Source: Pseudomonadota bacterium (GTDB lineage: Bacteria > Pseudomonadota > Gammaproteobacteria > Burkholderiales > Burkholderiaceae_C). From it: 7,693 bases of DNA. Positions 1-6,884 of the stretch are shown here, in pieces. A program made the translations under genes and the position numbers. The DNA is taken from NCBI GenBank assembly GCA_018241985.1, contig JAFECV010000092.1, positions 1 through 7,693 on the forward strand. Direction: 5' to 3'. The stretch's first letter is position 1, and each line of letters starts with the position of its first letter. The notes below the pieces were generated by a model. It was not told where the DNA came from, did not search any database, and saw nothing but the letters and a program-made list of their open reading frames with translations.

Positions 1-32
1 TTCATGGTTGTCGAGTCGATCGAAACGAATCG
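1..32 (-). other. Short region downstream of lepB; possible start of next gene
   Basis: These bases follow the lepB stop codon. A minus-strand ATG lies at 5-3, followed by AA at the window edge, so a next gene could begin with Met-Lys or Met-Asn. In many Burkholderiales lepB is followed by a small DUF4845 membrane-protein gene and then rnc, or directly by rnc. I infer that such a gene may start here, but only five bases are available and no convincing Shine-Dalgarno sequence precedes the ATG. The gap to the lepB stop would be 27 bases, which suits an operon. No terminator is visible. Confidence 0.25.
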
Positions 33-998
33 CTAGTTGAAGAATCCGATGCGCTTGAGATTGCCGAAGTTCATCCAGATCAGGAACGCCTTGCCGACGA
101 TGTTCTTGTCCGGCACGAAGCCCCAGTAGCGCGAATCGAGCGAATTATCGCGGTTGTCGCCCATCATGAAATACTCGCCCGGCGGCACCTTGCAGACGAC
201 GCCCTCGACACTGTAGTTGCAGTTCTCGTGGCCCGGAAAGTCGTGCGGCCCCGGCACGAACGCCGGCCGGTCGTCGTCGATCAGGATGCCGTGCGTGTGC
301 TTGCCCAGCACTTCCTGGTACTCCTTGTAGTAGCGCATCGAGTCTTCGTCGAAGAACTCGGGCAGCGGCGTCTCGGGCACCGGCTTGCCGTTGATCGTCA
401 GGCGCTTGTTCAGGTACGCGACCTCGTCGCCCGGCAGGCCGACCACGCGCTTGATGTAGTCCATGCTCGGCTGCGGCGGATAGCGGAACACCATCACGTC
501 GCCGCGCTGCGGCGTGCTGCCCTGCGTGATCTTGGTGTGGATCACCGGCAGGCGCAGCCCGTAGGTGAACTTGTTCACCAGGATCAGGTCGCCGACCAGC
601 AGCGTCGGAATCATCGAGCCGGACGGAATCTTGAACGGCTCGAACAGGAACGAGCGCAGCAGGAACACCGCCAGGATCACCGGGAACAGCCCGGCGGTCC
701 AGTCCAGCCACCAGGGCTGCATCAGCACGCGGCTCTTGGCCTCCTGCACGTCGCCGTCGACCTTGGCTATGCCCTGGCGCGCGAGTTCGGCGCGGCGCTG
801 ATTCGCGTCGGCCTCGAGCGCGGCGGCCGCGCGCCGGCGCCGCGGCAGGAACACGGTCTTTTCCGCGATCCAGTACACGAACGCGACCACGGCCGCGACG
901 AACAGCAGCAGTTCGAAGTCGCCCTCGATCGCGCCGAAATACCAGGCGCCGGCGTAGCCGGCAAAGGCCGCGAGGATCAAGCCGGTGAGGAACGGCAT
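33..998 (-). CDS. lepB: Signal peptidase I (leader peptidase)
   Basis: This inner-membrane serine protease (family S26A) removes signal peptides from exported proteins on the periplasmic face. The 321-residue product has hydrophobic segments near residues 3-20, 29-46 and 100-119, an Arg/Ala-rich charged stretch between the second and third, and then the catalytic domain. The PSGSM motif gives catalytic Ser128. YIKRVVGLPGD gives the general-base Lys183. The GDNRDNSLDSRYWGFV box lies at 280-295. The frame could begin one codon earlier at a GTG (1001). I chose the ATG at 998 because a GGGGG run (1006-1010) sits 7 bases upstream. The protein is longer than many Burkholderia versions because of its N-terminal membrane region; I recall similar extensions in Comamonadaceae-type LepB. 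It follows lepA by 115 bases and is probably co-transcribed with it. All catalytic residues are intact. Confidence 0.97.
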   Translation of the reverse strand: MPFLTGLILAAFAGYAGAWYFGAIEGDFELLLFVAAVVAFVYWIAEKTVFLPRRRRAAAALEADANQRRAELARQGIAKVDGDVQEAKSRVLMQPWWLDWTAGLFPVILAVFLLRSFLFEPFKIPSGSMIPTLLVGDLILVNKFTYGLRLPVIHTKITQGSTPQRGDVMVFRYPPQPSMDYIKRVVGLPGDEVAYLNKRLTINGKPVPETPLPEFFDEDSMRYYKEYQEVLGKHTHGILIDDDRPAFVPGPHDFPGHENCNYSVEGVVCKVPPGEYFMMGDNRDNSLDSRYWGFVPDKNIVGKAFLIWMNFGNLKRIGFFN

Positions 999-1002
999 CA
1001 CC

Positions 1003-1113
1003 GGGCCCCCACGCTCGTCACTGCGTGTACGTCGCTGCCCCCAGCGGGGGAAGGGGCCCCGGCTATGCCGGTGCGGGGGGCCTTCGCGCCTTCGGGCGGC
1101 CGTGCGGCGCTCA
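1003..1113. repeat. Composite palindromic intergenic element between lepA and lepB
   Basis: This spacer is built almost entirely of short inverted repeats. They are CACGC 1010-1014 with GCGTG 1023-1027; CCCCC 1038-1042 with GGGGG 1046-1050; CCGGC 1059-1063 with GCCGG 1067-1071, flanked by further C-run/G-run pairing; and CGCC 1087-1090 with GGCG 1095-1098 around a TTCG tetraloop. No arm is followed by a T-run, so it is not a standard intrinsic terminator on either strand. The wording resembles GC-rich palindromes often seen between genes in Comamonadaceae genomes, and I infer a dispersed REP-like element. Only one copy is in this window, so its repetitive nature cannot be shown here. In the lepA-lepB mRNA it would fold strongly. 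Confidence 0.6.
1006..1010 (-). promoter_or_regulatory. Probable lepB ribosome binding site
   Basis: On the minus strand a GGGGG run lies 7 bases before the ATG at 998. It is the best Shine-Dalgarno candidate and favours this ATG over the adjoining GTG. It lies at the lepB-proximal end of the palindromic spacer element, next to the stem 1010-1014/1023-1027, so folding of the element could affect its access. That consequence is inference. Confidence 0.45.
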
Positions 1114-2925
<1,812 letters not shown>

Positions 2926-2970
2926 CAACGAAGCGCTTCAAGTAATTGAATTGTGAGGGCGTGAGGCAAT

Positions 2971-3002
2971 AAAAAAGGGCGCGTCGACAGGCGACGCGCC
3001 CT
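2971..3002 (-). terminator. Strong intrinsic terminator upstream of lepA
   Basis: A perfect 10-base stem, GGGCGCGTCG (2977-2986) with CGACGCGCCC (2992-3001), encloses a 5-base loop, and A2976/T3002 adds an eleventh pair. On the minus strand the stem is followed at once by six U residues (2976-2971). There is no T-run on the other side, so it acts only on minus-strand transcription. It should end transcripts coming from mucD or from a small RNA in the spacer, leaving lepA-lepB dependent on read-through or on their own promoter. Confidence 0.9.
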
Positions 3003-3050
3003 GAACCAACAATCTATGGCAACTGCGATAGTTGGAACTTCATTGTAGGG

Positions 3051-3077
3051 AAAAAGCCCGGCGCGTACAGACCCGGG
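3051..3077 (-). terminator. Possible weak upstream terminator
   Basis: On the minus strand CCGGG...CCCGG forms a 5-pair stem (3073-3077 with 3057-3061) with an 11-base loop, followed by G/C and then five T residues (3055-3051 on the plus strand are A). The stem is short and the loop long, so this would be weak on its own. It lies 50-75 bases upstream of the strong terminator and could add to it. Confidence 0.3.
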
Positions 3078-3359
3078 AAAGGCCGAACCGGCGTGTTGCG
3101 GCATGGCAACTGGTATCTTATGAACAGATTATCAACATGTTGTCGCCCATTTCGTCTGAACAACTTGTGGGCGATCTGTGGACCGGCGGTGTATAGCCGA
3201 TTTCGATCTCGTATCGTGGATTCGAACCCGATCGATATGTCACCCGGCATCATCTGGAGCAGCCTATTCTATCGAAACCTGTCCGTCGATCGCCGCAAGT
3301 TAGTGAACACCAACGAAAACGCGCCTCACGATATGGGAGGAATATTTTTTCAAGTCCGT

Positions 3360-3389
3360 GGTTTTGCGCCAACCAGAGCCGCAAAAACC
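3360..3389. repeat. Hairpin with one bulged base
   Basis: GGTTTTGCG at 3360-3368 pairs with CGCAAAAACC at 3380-3389, leaving one bulged A and an 11-base loop. The pairing is 9 bases. No T-run follows it on either strand, so it is not a classic terminator. It may be a structural part of the mucD 3' untranslated region. Confidence 0.35.
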
Positions 3390-3420
3390 AAACACTTGAG
3401 CGCGCGATAGGGTTTTCGGC

Positions 3421-3468
3421 GGCGGCCGCCGGATGAGCACGGTTGCCGGAGCCGCCGCGGCGGCCGGC
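3421..3468. repeat. GC-rich hairpins just downstream of mucD
   Basis: The palindrome GCCGCCGCGGCGGC (3451-3464) lies inside a longer inverted repeat, GCCGG 3445-3449 with CCGGC 3464-3468. A second palindrome, GGCGGCCGCC, lies at 3421-3430. Both are within 70 bases after the mucD stop. They lack T-runs, so they may protect the mRNA 3' end or cause pausing rather than terminate. GC-rich sequence yields such palindromes easily, so function is uncertain. Confidence 0.35.
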
Positions 3469-3490
3469 GACGACCCGGCCCCACGATTCT

Positions 3491-4957
3491 TCAACGCGAC
3501 GACGGGTGGATCAGTGCGTACTGCGCCCAGTCGCCGCGACGGAACATCACGCCCACCGGCTTGCTCTTGTCGGCCTTGGCCACCGCCGCCTCGAACTCCT
3601 TCACGTTGCCGACCTGCGTGTTCGCGATCGCGACGATCACGTCGCCCTGGCGCATGCCGGCGCGCTGCGCGGCTTGCGACACCGCGTCGACGCGCACGCC
3701 GCTGGAGAGCTTGAGATCGTGCTTCTGCTCGTCGGTGAGATCGCTCACCGACAGACCGAGCGACGGCGCCGCGCCGCCGGACTGCGGCTTCGCGCGCGCT
3801 GGCGCCTTCGCCGCCTGGTCCGACTCGATCTCGGCGATCGTGACGCCGAGATCTTTGGTCGCGCCGCGCCGGAACACCGTCAGCGTGCTGCGCGTGCCCG
3901 GCTTGGTGTCGCCGACGAGCCGCGGCAGATCGCTCGCGCGATCGATCGTCTTGCCGTCGAAGCGCAGGATCACGTCGCCGGCCTGCACGCCCGCCTTGTC
4001 GGCCGGCGAGCCGTTCTCGACGCCGCGCACCAGCGCGCCGGTCGGCTTCGGCAAGCCGACCGAATCGGCGACGTCCTTCCTCACGTCCTCGATCTGCACC
4101 CCGATGCGCCCGCGCGTGACATGGCCGCTGGCGCGCAACTGGTCGGCGACGCGCTTGGCCTCGTCGATCGGGATCGCGAACGAAATACCCATGAACCCGC
4201 CGGAGCGCGAATAGATCTGGCTGTTCATGCCGACCACCTCGCCGCGCATGTTGATCAGCGGTCCGCCGGAGTTGCCCGGGTTGATCGCGACGTCGGTCTG
4301 GATCAGCGGCAGGTAGTCGCCGGTGTCGCGCTGCTTCGCGCTGACGATGCCGGCGGTCACGGTGTTGTCGAGCCCGAACGGCGAGCCGATCGCCATCACC
4401 CACTCGCCGACCTTGAGCTTGCTCACATCGCCGATTTTCACCGCCGGCAATCCGGTCGCGTTGATCTTGACCACGGCAATGTCGCTGCGCTTGTCCGCAC
4501 CGATGATCTTCGCCTTGAACTCGCGCTTGTCGGTCAGCGTCACCATCACCTCGTCGGCGCCGTCGACCACGTGCGCGTTGGTCATGATGTAGCCGTCCGG
4601 CGTCAGGATGAAGCCGGAGCCGACCCCGCGCGGCTGCTCCTCGTCGGGCTGCCCGCCGTTCGGGCGCGGCGCGCGCCTGGGCGTGCCCGGCATCGGCACG
4701 CCGAAGAAGCGCCGGAAGAACTCCTGCATGTCGGCATCGGGGCCGTCGCTGTCGGAAGACACCTTCTCCAGCGTGCGGATGTTCACCACCGACGGCCCGA
4801 CCTGATCCACCAGGTCGGTGAAATCGGGCAGCACCCGCGCCTGCGCCATCGCCGGCGTGGCCGGCAGCAGCGCCGCGCCGCCTGCCAGCAGCAGCGTCGC
4901 AGCCAATGTCAGCGCGCCGCCGCCGGCACGCATCCTGTCCCAACCGATTCGACGCAT
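3491..4957 (-). CDS. mucD: Periplasmic serine protease/chaperone MucD (DegP/DegQ family)
   Basis: This HtrA-family protease degrades and helps refold damaged periplasmic proteins. As part of the sigma-E operon it limits the stress signal. The 488-residue product has a signal peptide (hydrophobic core about 12-32, likely cleavage after AMA38), a trypsin-like domain, and two PDZ domains (about 283-375 and 395-485). The catalytic triad is His129 (TNAHV), Asp159 (RSDIAVV) and Ser230 in GNSGGP. The region before the catalytic His (about 66-110) is Pro/Arg-rich and is the expected place of the LA loop. The frame is open far upstream through rseB sequence. I placed the start at 4957 because a strong AAGGAG lies upstream and the signal peptide begins there. 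It follows rseB by 44 bases. Annotation systems may call it DegQ-family serine endoprotease or DegP. No key residue is missing. Confidence 0.96.
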   Translation of the reverse strand: MRRIGWDRMRAGGGALTLAATLLLAGGAALLPATPAMAQARVLPDFTDLVDQVGPSVVNIRTLEKVSSDSDGPDADMQEFFRRFFGVPMPGTPRRAPRPNGGQPDEEQPRGVGSGFILTPDGYIMTNAHVVDGADEVMVTLTDKREFKAKIIGADKRSDIAVVKINATGLPAVKIGDVSKLKVGEWVMAIGSPFGLDNTVTAGIVSAKQRDTGDYLPLIQTDVAINPGNSGGPLINMRGEVVGMNSQIYSRSGGFMGISFAIPIDEAKRVADQLRASGHVTRGRIGVQIEDVRKDVADSVGLPKPTGALVRGVENGSPADKAGVQAGDVILRFDGKTIDRASDLPRLVGDTKPGTRSTLTVFRRGATKDLGVTIAEIESDQAAKAPARAKPQSGGAAPSLGLSVSDLTDEQKHDLKLSSGVRVDAVSQAAQRAGMRQGDVIVAIANTQVGNVKEFEAAVAKADKSKPVGVMFRRGDWAQYALIHPSSR

Positions 4958-4966
4958 CGCCGACCT

Positions 4967-4972
4967 CTCCTT
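4967..4972 (-). promoter_or_regulatory. mucD ribosome binding site
   Basis: Minus-strand AAGGAG lies 9 bases before the ATG at 4957. It is the strongest Shine-Dalgarno sequence in the window and fixes the mucD start just before the signal peptide. Confidence 0.8.
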
Positions 4973-5001
4973 GCAACAATGAAAATGGTAATTCGGGCGC
5001 G

Positions 5002-6075
5002 CTATTTTGTACCGACGCGCCTGAAGCCCTGGACGAAGTCCTCCAGGGTTCTCAAAGGCACCTCGCCGACCGCGGTGACCCACCAGTCGCCGGACGGCGT
5101 GCTCTGCCGCCGGGTCAGCAACTGTGTCGCGCCGATCGCGAGGCGGGCTTCCTGCGTCTGCAGCCGCGGATCGTTCGGCTCGACGAACAGCGAAACCGAC
5201 GCCAGGCCGTCCGAGAACACGCACTGCATCACGTGCGCCGCGGACGCCTGTGCGCCGCCGTCGGCAACCGGCCGCTTGTAGCAGTCGATCGGCCGAAAGC
5301 CCGCGACCGGGTCCGCGAGCGTCCAGCCCTCGGCCTGCGCGGTGGTCTTGATCAGGTCGGATTTTTCGAGCCGGTAGCCGACGGTATCGTCCATCATGCG
5401 GCGCAGTGCCTGCATCTTCACCGGCGCATCGATCTGCAGATCGGAGAACGCGGCCTGCTCCAGCACATGGCCTTCGTCGTCGAGCGTCTGGACCTTGACC
5501 ACCAGGCCGGTCTTGTTCTCGGTCCAGACCCGGTAGCCGAAGCGCAGCGCGTCGCGCGGCCGGATCAGGATCGCGGTCGCGTCGTAGCCGGCGACCCGGT
5601 CGCTGCCGACCGGCTGGGCCTGATAGAACGCATCGAGCGCGGCATCGTTCGACTTGAGCAGGTTCGGGAACAGGTCGATGAATGCGCGCTGCTCGGTCCT
5701 GACGACATGGGCCTGCGGCAGGAATGTGACGACCCGGCCCTCATACTGGAAGGTCGAGCGCGGCGTGCCGGTCAGCGACTCGACCCGGTCGATCTGCCGT
5801 CCATTGGCCCACGCGTGCCAGATGCGGGCGCTCGCCATGTTGCCCGAGCTGGACGTGACCACGAAGGTGCCGACGTACGAGCGCTGGCGCGACGCCTGCT
5901 GCATGCGCATCAGCCATGCGCCGAGGTTTTGCTCCTGCGCCGCAGGCTCGGCCGCCGTCGTAGGCACTGTCGCGGGCGCCGCCGTGGACGCCGTGCCGGC
6001 CCATGCCGGAGGCACTAGAAAATTGATAGCAAGCAGCGCAAACAGGGCAATGGCTTCCCGTCTAAAGCGCTGCAT
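5002..6075 (-). CDS. rseB: Periplasmic sigma-E regulator RseB/MucB
   Basis: RseB binds the periplasmic part of RseA and shields it from site-1 cleavage. Family members sense mislocalised lipoproteins or lipopolysaccharide intermediates and then release RseA. The 357-residue product has a Sec signal peptide (RFRRE, hydrophobic core 8-21, likely cleavage after PAWA26), an Ala/Thr/Pro-rich linker to about 47, an N-terminal lipoprotein-carrier-like domain (about 50-225), and a C-terminal MucB/RseB domain (about 245-352) containing FSDGLASVSLFVEP. A GTG at 6084 could extend the frame by three codons. I prefer the ATG at 6075 because AGGGAG sits 8 bases before it and overlaps the GTG. The gene lies 35 bases after rseA. 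Cys265 and Cys285 are the only cysteines and could form a disulfide in the periplasm. Length and order match the family. Confidence 0.95.
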   Translation of the reverse strand: MQRFRREAIALFALLAINFLVPPAWAGTASTAAPATVPTTAAEPAAQEQNLGAWLMRMQQASRQRSYVGTFVVTSSSGNMASARIWHAWANGRQIDRVESLTGTPRSTFQYEGRVVTFLPQAHVVRTEQRAFIDLFPNLLKSNDAALDAFYQAQPVGSDRVAGYDATAILIRPRDALRFGYRVWTENKTGLVVKVQTLDDEGHVLEQAAFSDLQIDAPVKMQALRRMMDDTVGYRLEKSDLIKTTAQAEGWTLADPVAGFRPIDCYKRPVADGGAQASAAHVMQCVFSDGLASVSLFVEPNDPRLQTQEARLAIGATQLLTRRQSTPSGDWWVTAVGEVPLRTLEDFVQGFRRVGTK

Positions 6076-6083
6076 CTGCCGCA

Positions 6084-6089
6084 CTCCCT
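6084..6089 (-). promoter_or_regulatory. rseB ribosome binding site, decides the start
   Basis: Minus-strand AGGGAG lies 8 bases before the ATG at 6075. It overlaps the alternative GTG at 6084-6082, which makes that GTG unlikely as the start codon. Confidence 0.65.
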
Positions 6090-6110
6090 GCTAGGTGAAC
6101 TGGCGTGGGC

Positions 6111-6833
6111 CTAGCGCGGCTCTTCGCCGAACGCGGCGTTGCGCAGGAACCCGGCGTGCATCTGCAGCACCGTGTTGCGCCCGAGCTGCTCGTGCGCCGT
6201 CAGCAGCGCGTCGAGCTGCGGGTCGCGGATCATCGCGGGCGCGGCGCCGTTGTCGGTTCGCGCCACGGCGACGGCGTTGGCCGGCGCCCGCATCGCCTCG
6301 ACGGCATTCGCCGGTGCCCGCGCCACTGCGACGGCATTCACGGGCGCCTGCACCGCCGCGCCGCTCTGGGGCCTTGCCGGCGTCGCCTGCGCGAGCTGTG
6401 GCGCATCCGGCCGGGACGTCTGCAGGTTGGTAGCGTGCCACACCACGGCCAGCACCGCCACCATCACCGCCAGGCCAGCGACCAGCTTCCAGCGCATGTT
6501 CGCGTCGTTGGCGGCGACGCGCGGCCGATCCGCCGGACTCCCCGCGCCGAGGCGGCGCGCGCGCAGCCCCGCCGGCTCCTGGACGGCGGGCCGCGCCGGC
6601 GGCTGCTCCTGCTGCAGCCGCTCGCGCAGCCGCGCGACGAAATGGGTGTCGGTGCGGCAGACCGCCAGTTCAGCGGAACGCAGCACGTCGCCCACCAGAT
6701 GGTAGGCATGCCAGCGCGCGCGCGCATGCGTGTCTGACGCGACGAATTCGACCGTGCGCGCGAAGGCCTCGCCATGCAACTGACCGTCCGCCAATGCGGA
6801 CACCGCTTCGTGTGGATGTGGCGTTTCGTCCAT
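6111..6833 (-). CDS. rseA: Anti-sigma-E factor RseA
   Basis: RseA is a single-pass inner-membrane protein. Its cytoplasmic N-terminus binds and inhibits RpoE, and its periplasmic C-terminus binds RseB and is cut on envelope stress. The 240-residue product has the RseA N-terminal domain at about 9-57 (VSALADGQLHGEAF, then RWHAYHLVGDVLRS), a Pro/Arg-rich cytoplasmic linker, and one transmembrane helix at about 114-133 (WKLVAGLAVMVAVLAVVW). A periplasmic tail follows, ending in a conserved-looking stretch (IRDPQLDALLTAHEQLG, then HAGFLRNAAF). The start at 6833 has AGGGGA 5 bases upstream and lies 51 bases after rpoE. The tail carries three copies of a ten-residue repeat (163-192). At 240 residues it is longer than E. 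coli RseA (216); the repeats account for 30 of its residues. Identity rests on domain layout and operon position. Confidence 0.93.
   Translation of the reverse strand: MDETPHPHEAVSALADGQLHGEAFARTVEFVASDTHARARWHAYHLVGDVLRSAELAVCRTDTHFVARLRERLQQEQPPARPAVQEPAGLRARRLGAGSPADRPRVAANDANMRWKLVAGLAVMVAVLAVVWHATNLQTSRPDAPQLAQATPARPQSGAAVQAPVNAVAVARAPANAVEAMRAPANAVAVARTDNGAAPAMIRDPQLDALLTAHEQLGRNTVLQMHAGFLRNAAFGEEPR
6258..6347 (-). repeat. Three tandem 30-base repeats inside rseA
   Basis: Three consecutive in-frame copies encode APVNAVAVAR, APANAVEAMR and APANAVAVAR (residues 163-172, 173-182, 183-192; DNA 6347-6318, 6317-6288, 6287-6258). The consensus is A-P-x-N-A-V-x-x-x-R. They lie in the periplasmic linker between membrane helix and RseB-binding tail. 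The DNA copies differ at several bases, so this is not a fresh duplication. Confidence 0.9.
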
Positions 6834-6838
6834 GTTCG

Positions 6839-6844
6839 TCCCCT
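6839..6844 (-). promoter_or_regulatory. rseA ribosome binding site
   Basis: Minus-strand AGGGGA lies 5 bases before the ATG at 6833. It is the only good Shine-Dalgarno match in the 51-base rpoE-rseA gap and supports this start. Confidence 0.6.
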
Positions 6845-6884
6845 GATCCCTGCAACGCCTGGGCCGGCCGGCGCCGCCCGGTGT

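Larger units (their letters stand above)
2971..3179 (-). ncRNA. Candidate structured RNA or 3' UTR ending at the terminator
   Basis: Read on the minus strand, this stretch is a chain of potential stem-loops closed by a strong intrinsic terminator. The stems are ACAGAT 3124-3129 with ATCTGT 3174-3179, enclosing TCGCCCA 3143-3149 with TGGGCGA 3168-3174 (one base shared); GTTGC 3095-3099 with GCAAC 3106-3110; GCCG 3082-3085 with CGGC 3089-3092; CCCGG 3057-3061 with CCGGG 3073-3077; and CTAT 3014-3017 with ATAG 3028-3031, extended by CCAA/TTGG. No coding frame explains it. It could be a free-standing small RNA, a processed 3' UTR of the rpoE-mucD transcript, or chance pairing. I found no strong promoter, so the 5' end given is only the edge of the structure. 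It does not resemble 6S, 4.5S, tmRNA or RNase P RNA. Confidence 0.25.
2926..3490. other. Low-GC non-coding spacer between mucD and lepA
   Basis: I find no believable gene in these 565 bases. Base composition changes sharply: bases 3121-3180 and 3301-3360 are each 45% GC by hand count, against 82% for 2341-2400 inside lepA. Open frames on both strands here are short, without a clear ribosome binding site or recognisable protein. Contents from the mucD side are: GC-rich hairpins just after the mucD stop (3421-3468), a hairpin with one bulged base (3360-3389), an A/T-rich stretch (3331-3351), a two-part stem-loop (3124-3179), several smaller stems (3006-3110), and the intrinsic terminator (2971-3002). 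The 45 bases between terminator and lepA show no convincing promoter. In several relatives I recall a small glutaredoxin-like gene at this point; none is present. Confidence 0.7.

Noticed and set aside
999..1001. GTG as lepB start codon
   Set aside because: It directly precedes the ATG at 998, and the G-run is better spaced for the ATG. The difference is one residue and cannot be settled from sequence alone.
2977..3001. The terminator hairpin acting on plus-strand transcription as well
   Set aside because: No T-run follows the stem on the plus strand and no plus-strand gene precedes it.
3034..3040. GGAACTT on the plus strand, identical to a sigma-E -35 motif
   Set aside because: No TCTGA-like -10 follows at 15-17 bases, and no plus-strand gene lies downstream.
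3129..3137. TTATCAACA, one base from a DnaA box, in an A/T-rich area near TTGTGGG and CTGTGGA
   Set aside because: Only one near match, no cluster of boxes, no AT-rich repeats or replication genes nearby.
3218..3228. Minus-strand GGTTCGAATCC, the typical tRNA T-loop sequence
   Set aside because: Only the two innermost stem pairs form; the rest of the T-stem mismatches and no acceptor, anticodon arm or D-arm can be built around it.
3014..3253. Minus-strand frame of 79 codons in the same spacer
   Set aside because: Composition is unlike the neighbouring proteins, there is no family resemblance and no Shine-Dalgarno, and its end overlaps the structured region before the terminator.
3093..3410. 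Plus-strand frame of 105 codons in the mucD-lepA spacer
   Set aside because: No recognisable motif, no ribosome binding site, and it runs through stem-loops. It overlaps an equally unconvincing minus-strand frame, so neither is supported as a gene.
3443..5281. Long plus-strand open frame opposite mucD and the 3' end of rseB
   Set aside because: Antisense shadow with Arg/His-rich low-complexity wording; the minus strand encodes an intact HtrA protease with its catalytic triad.
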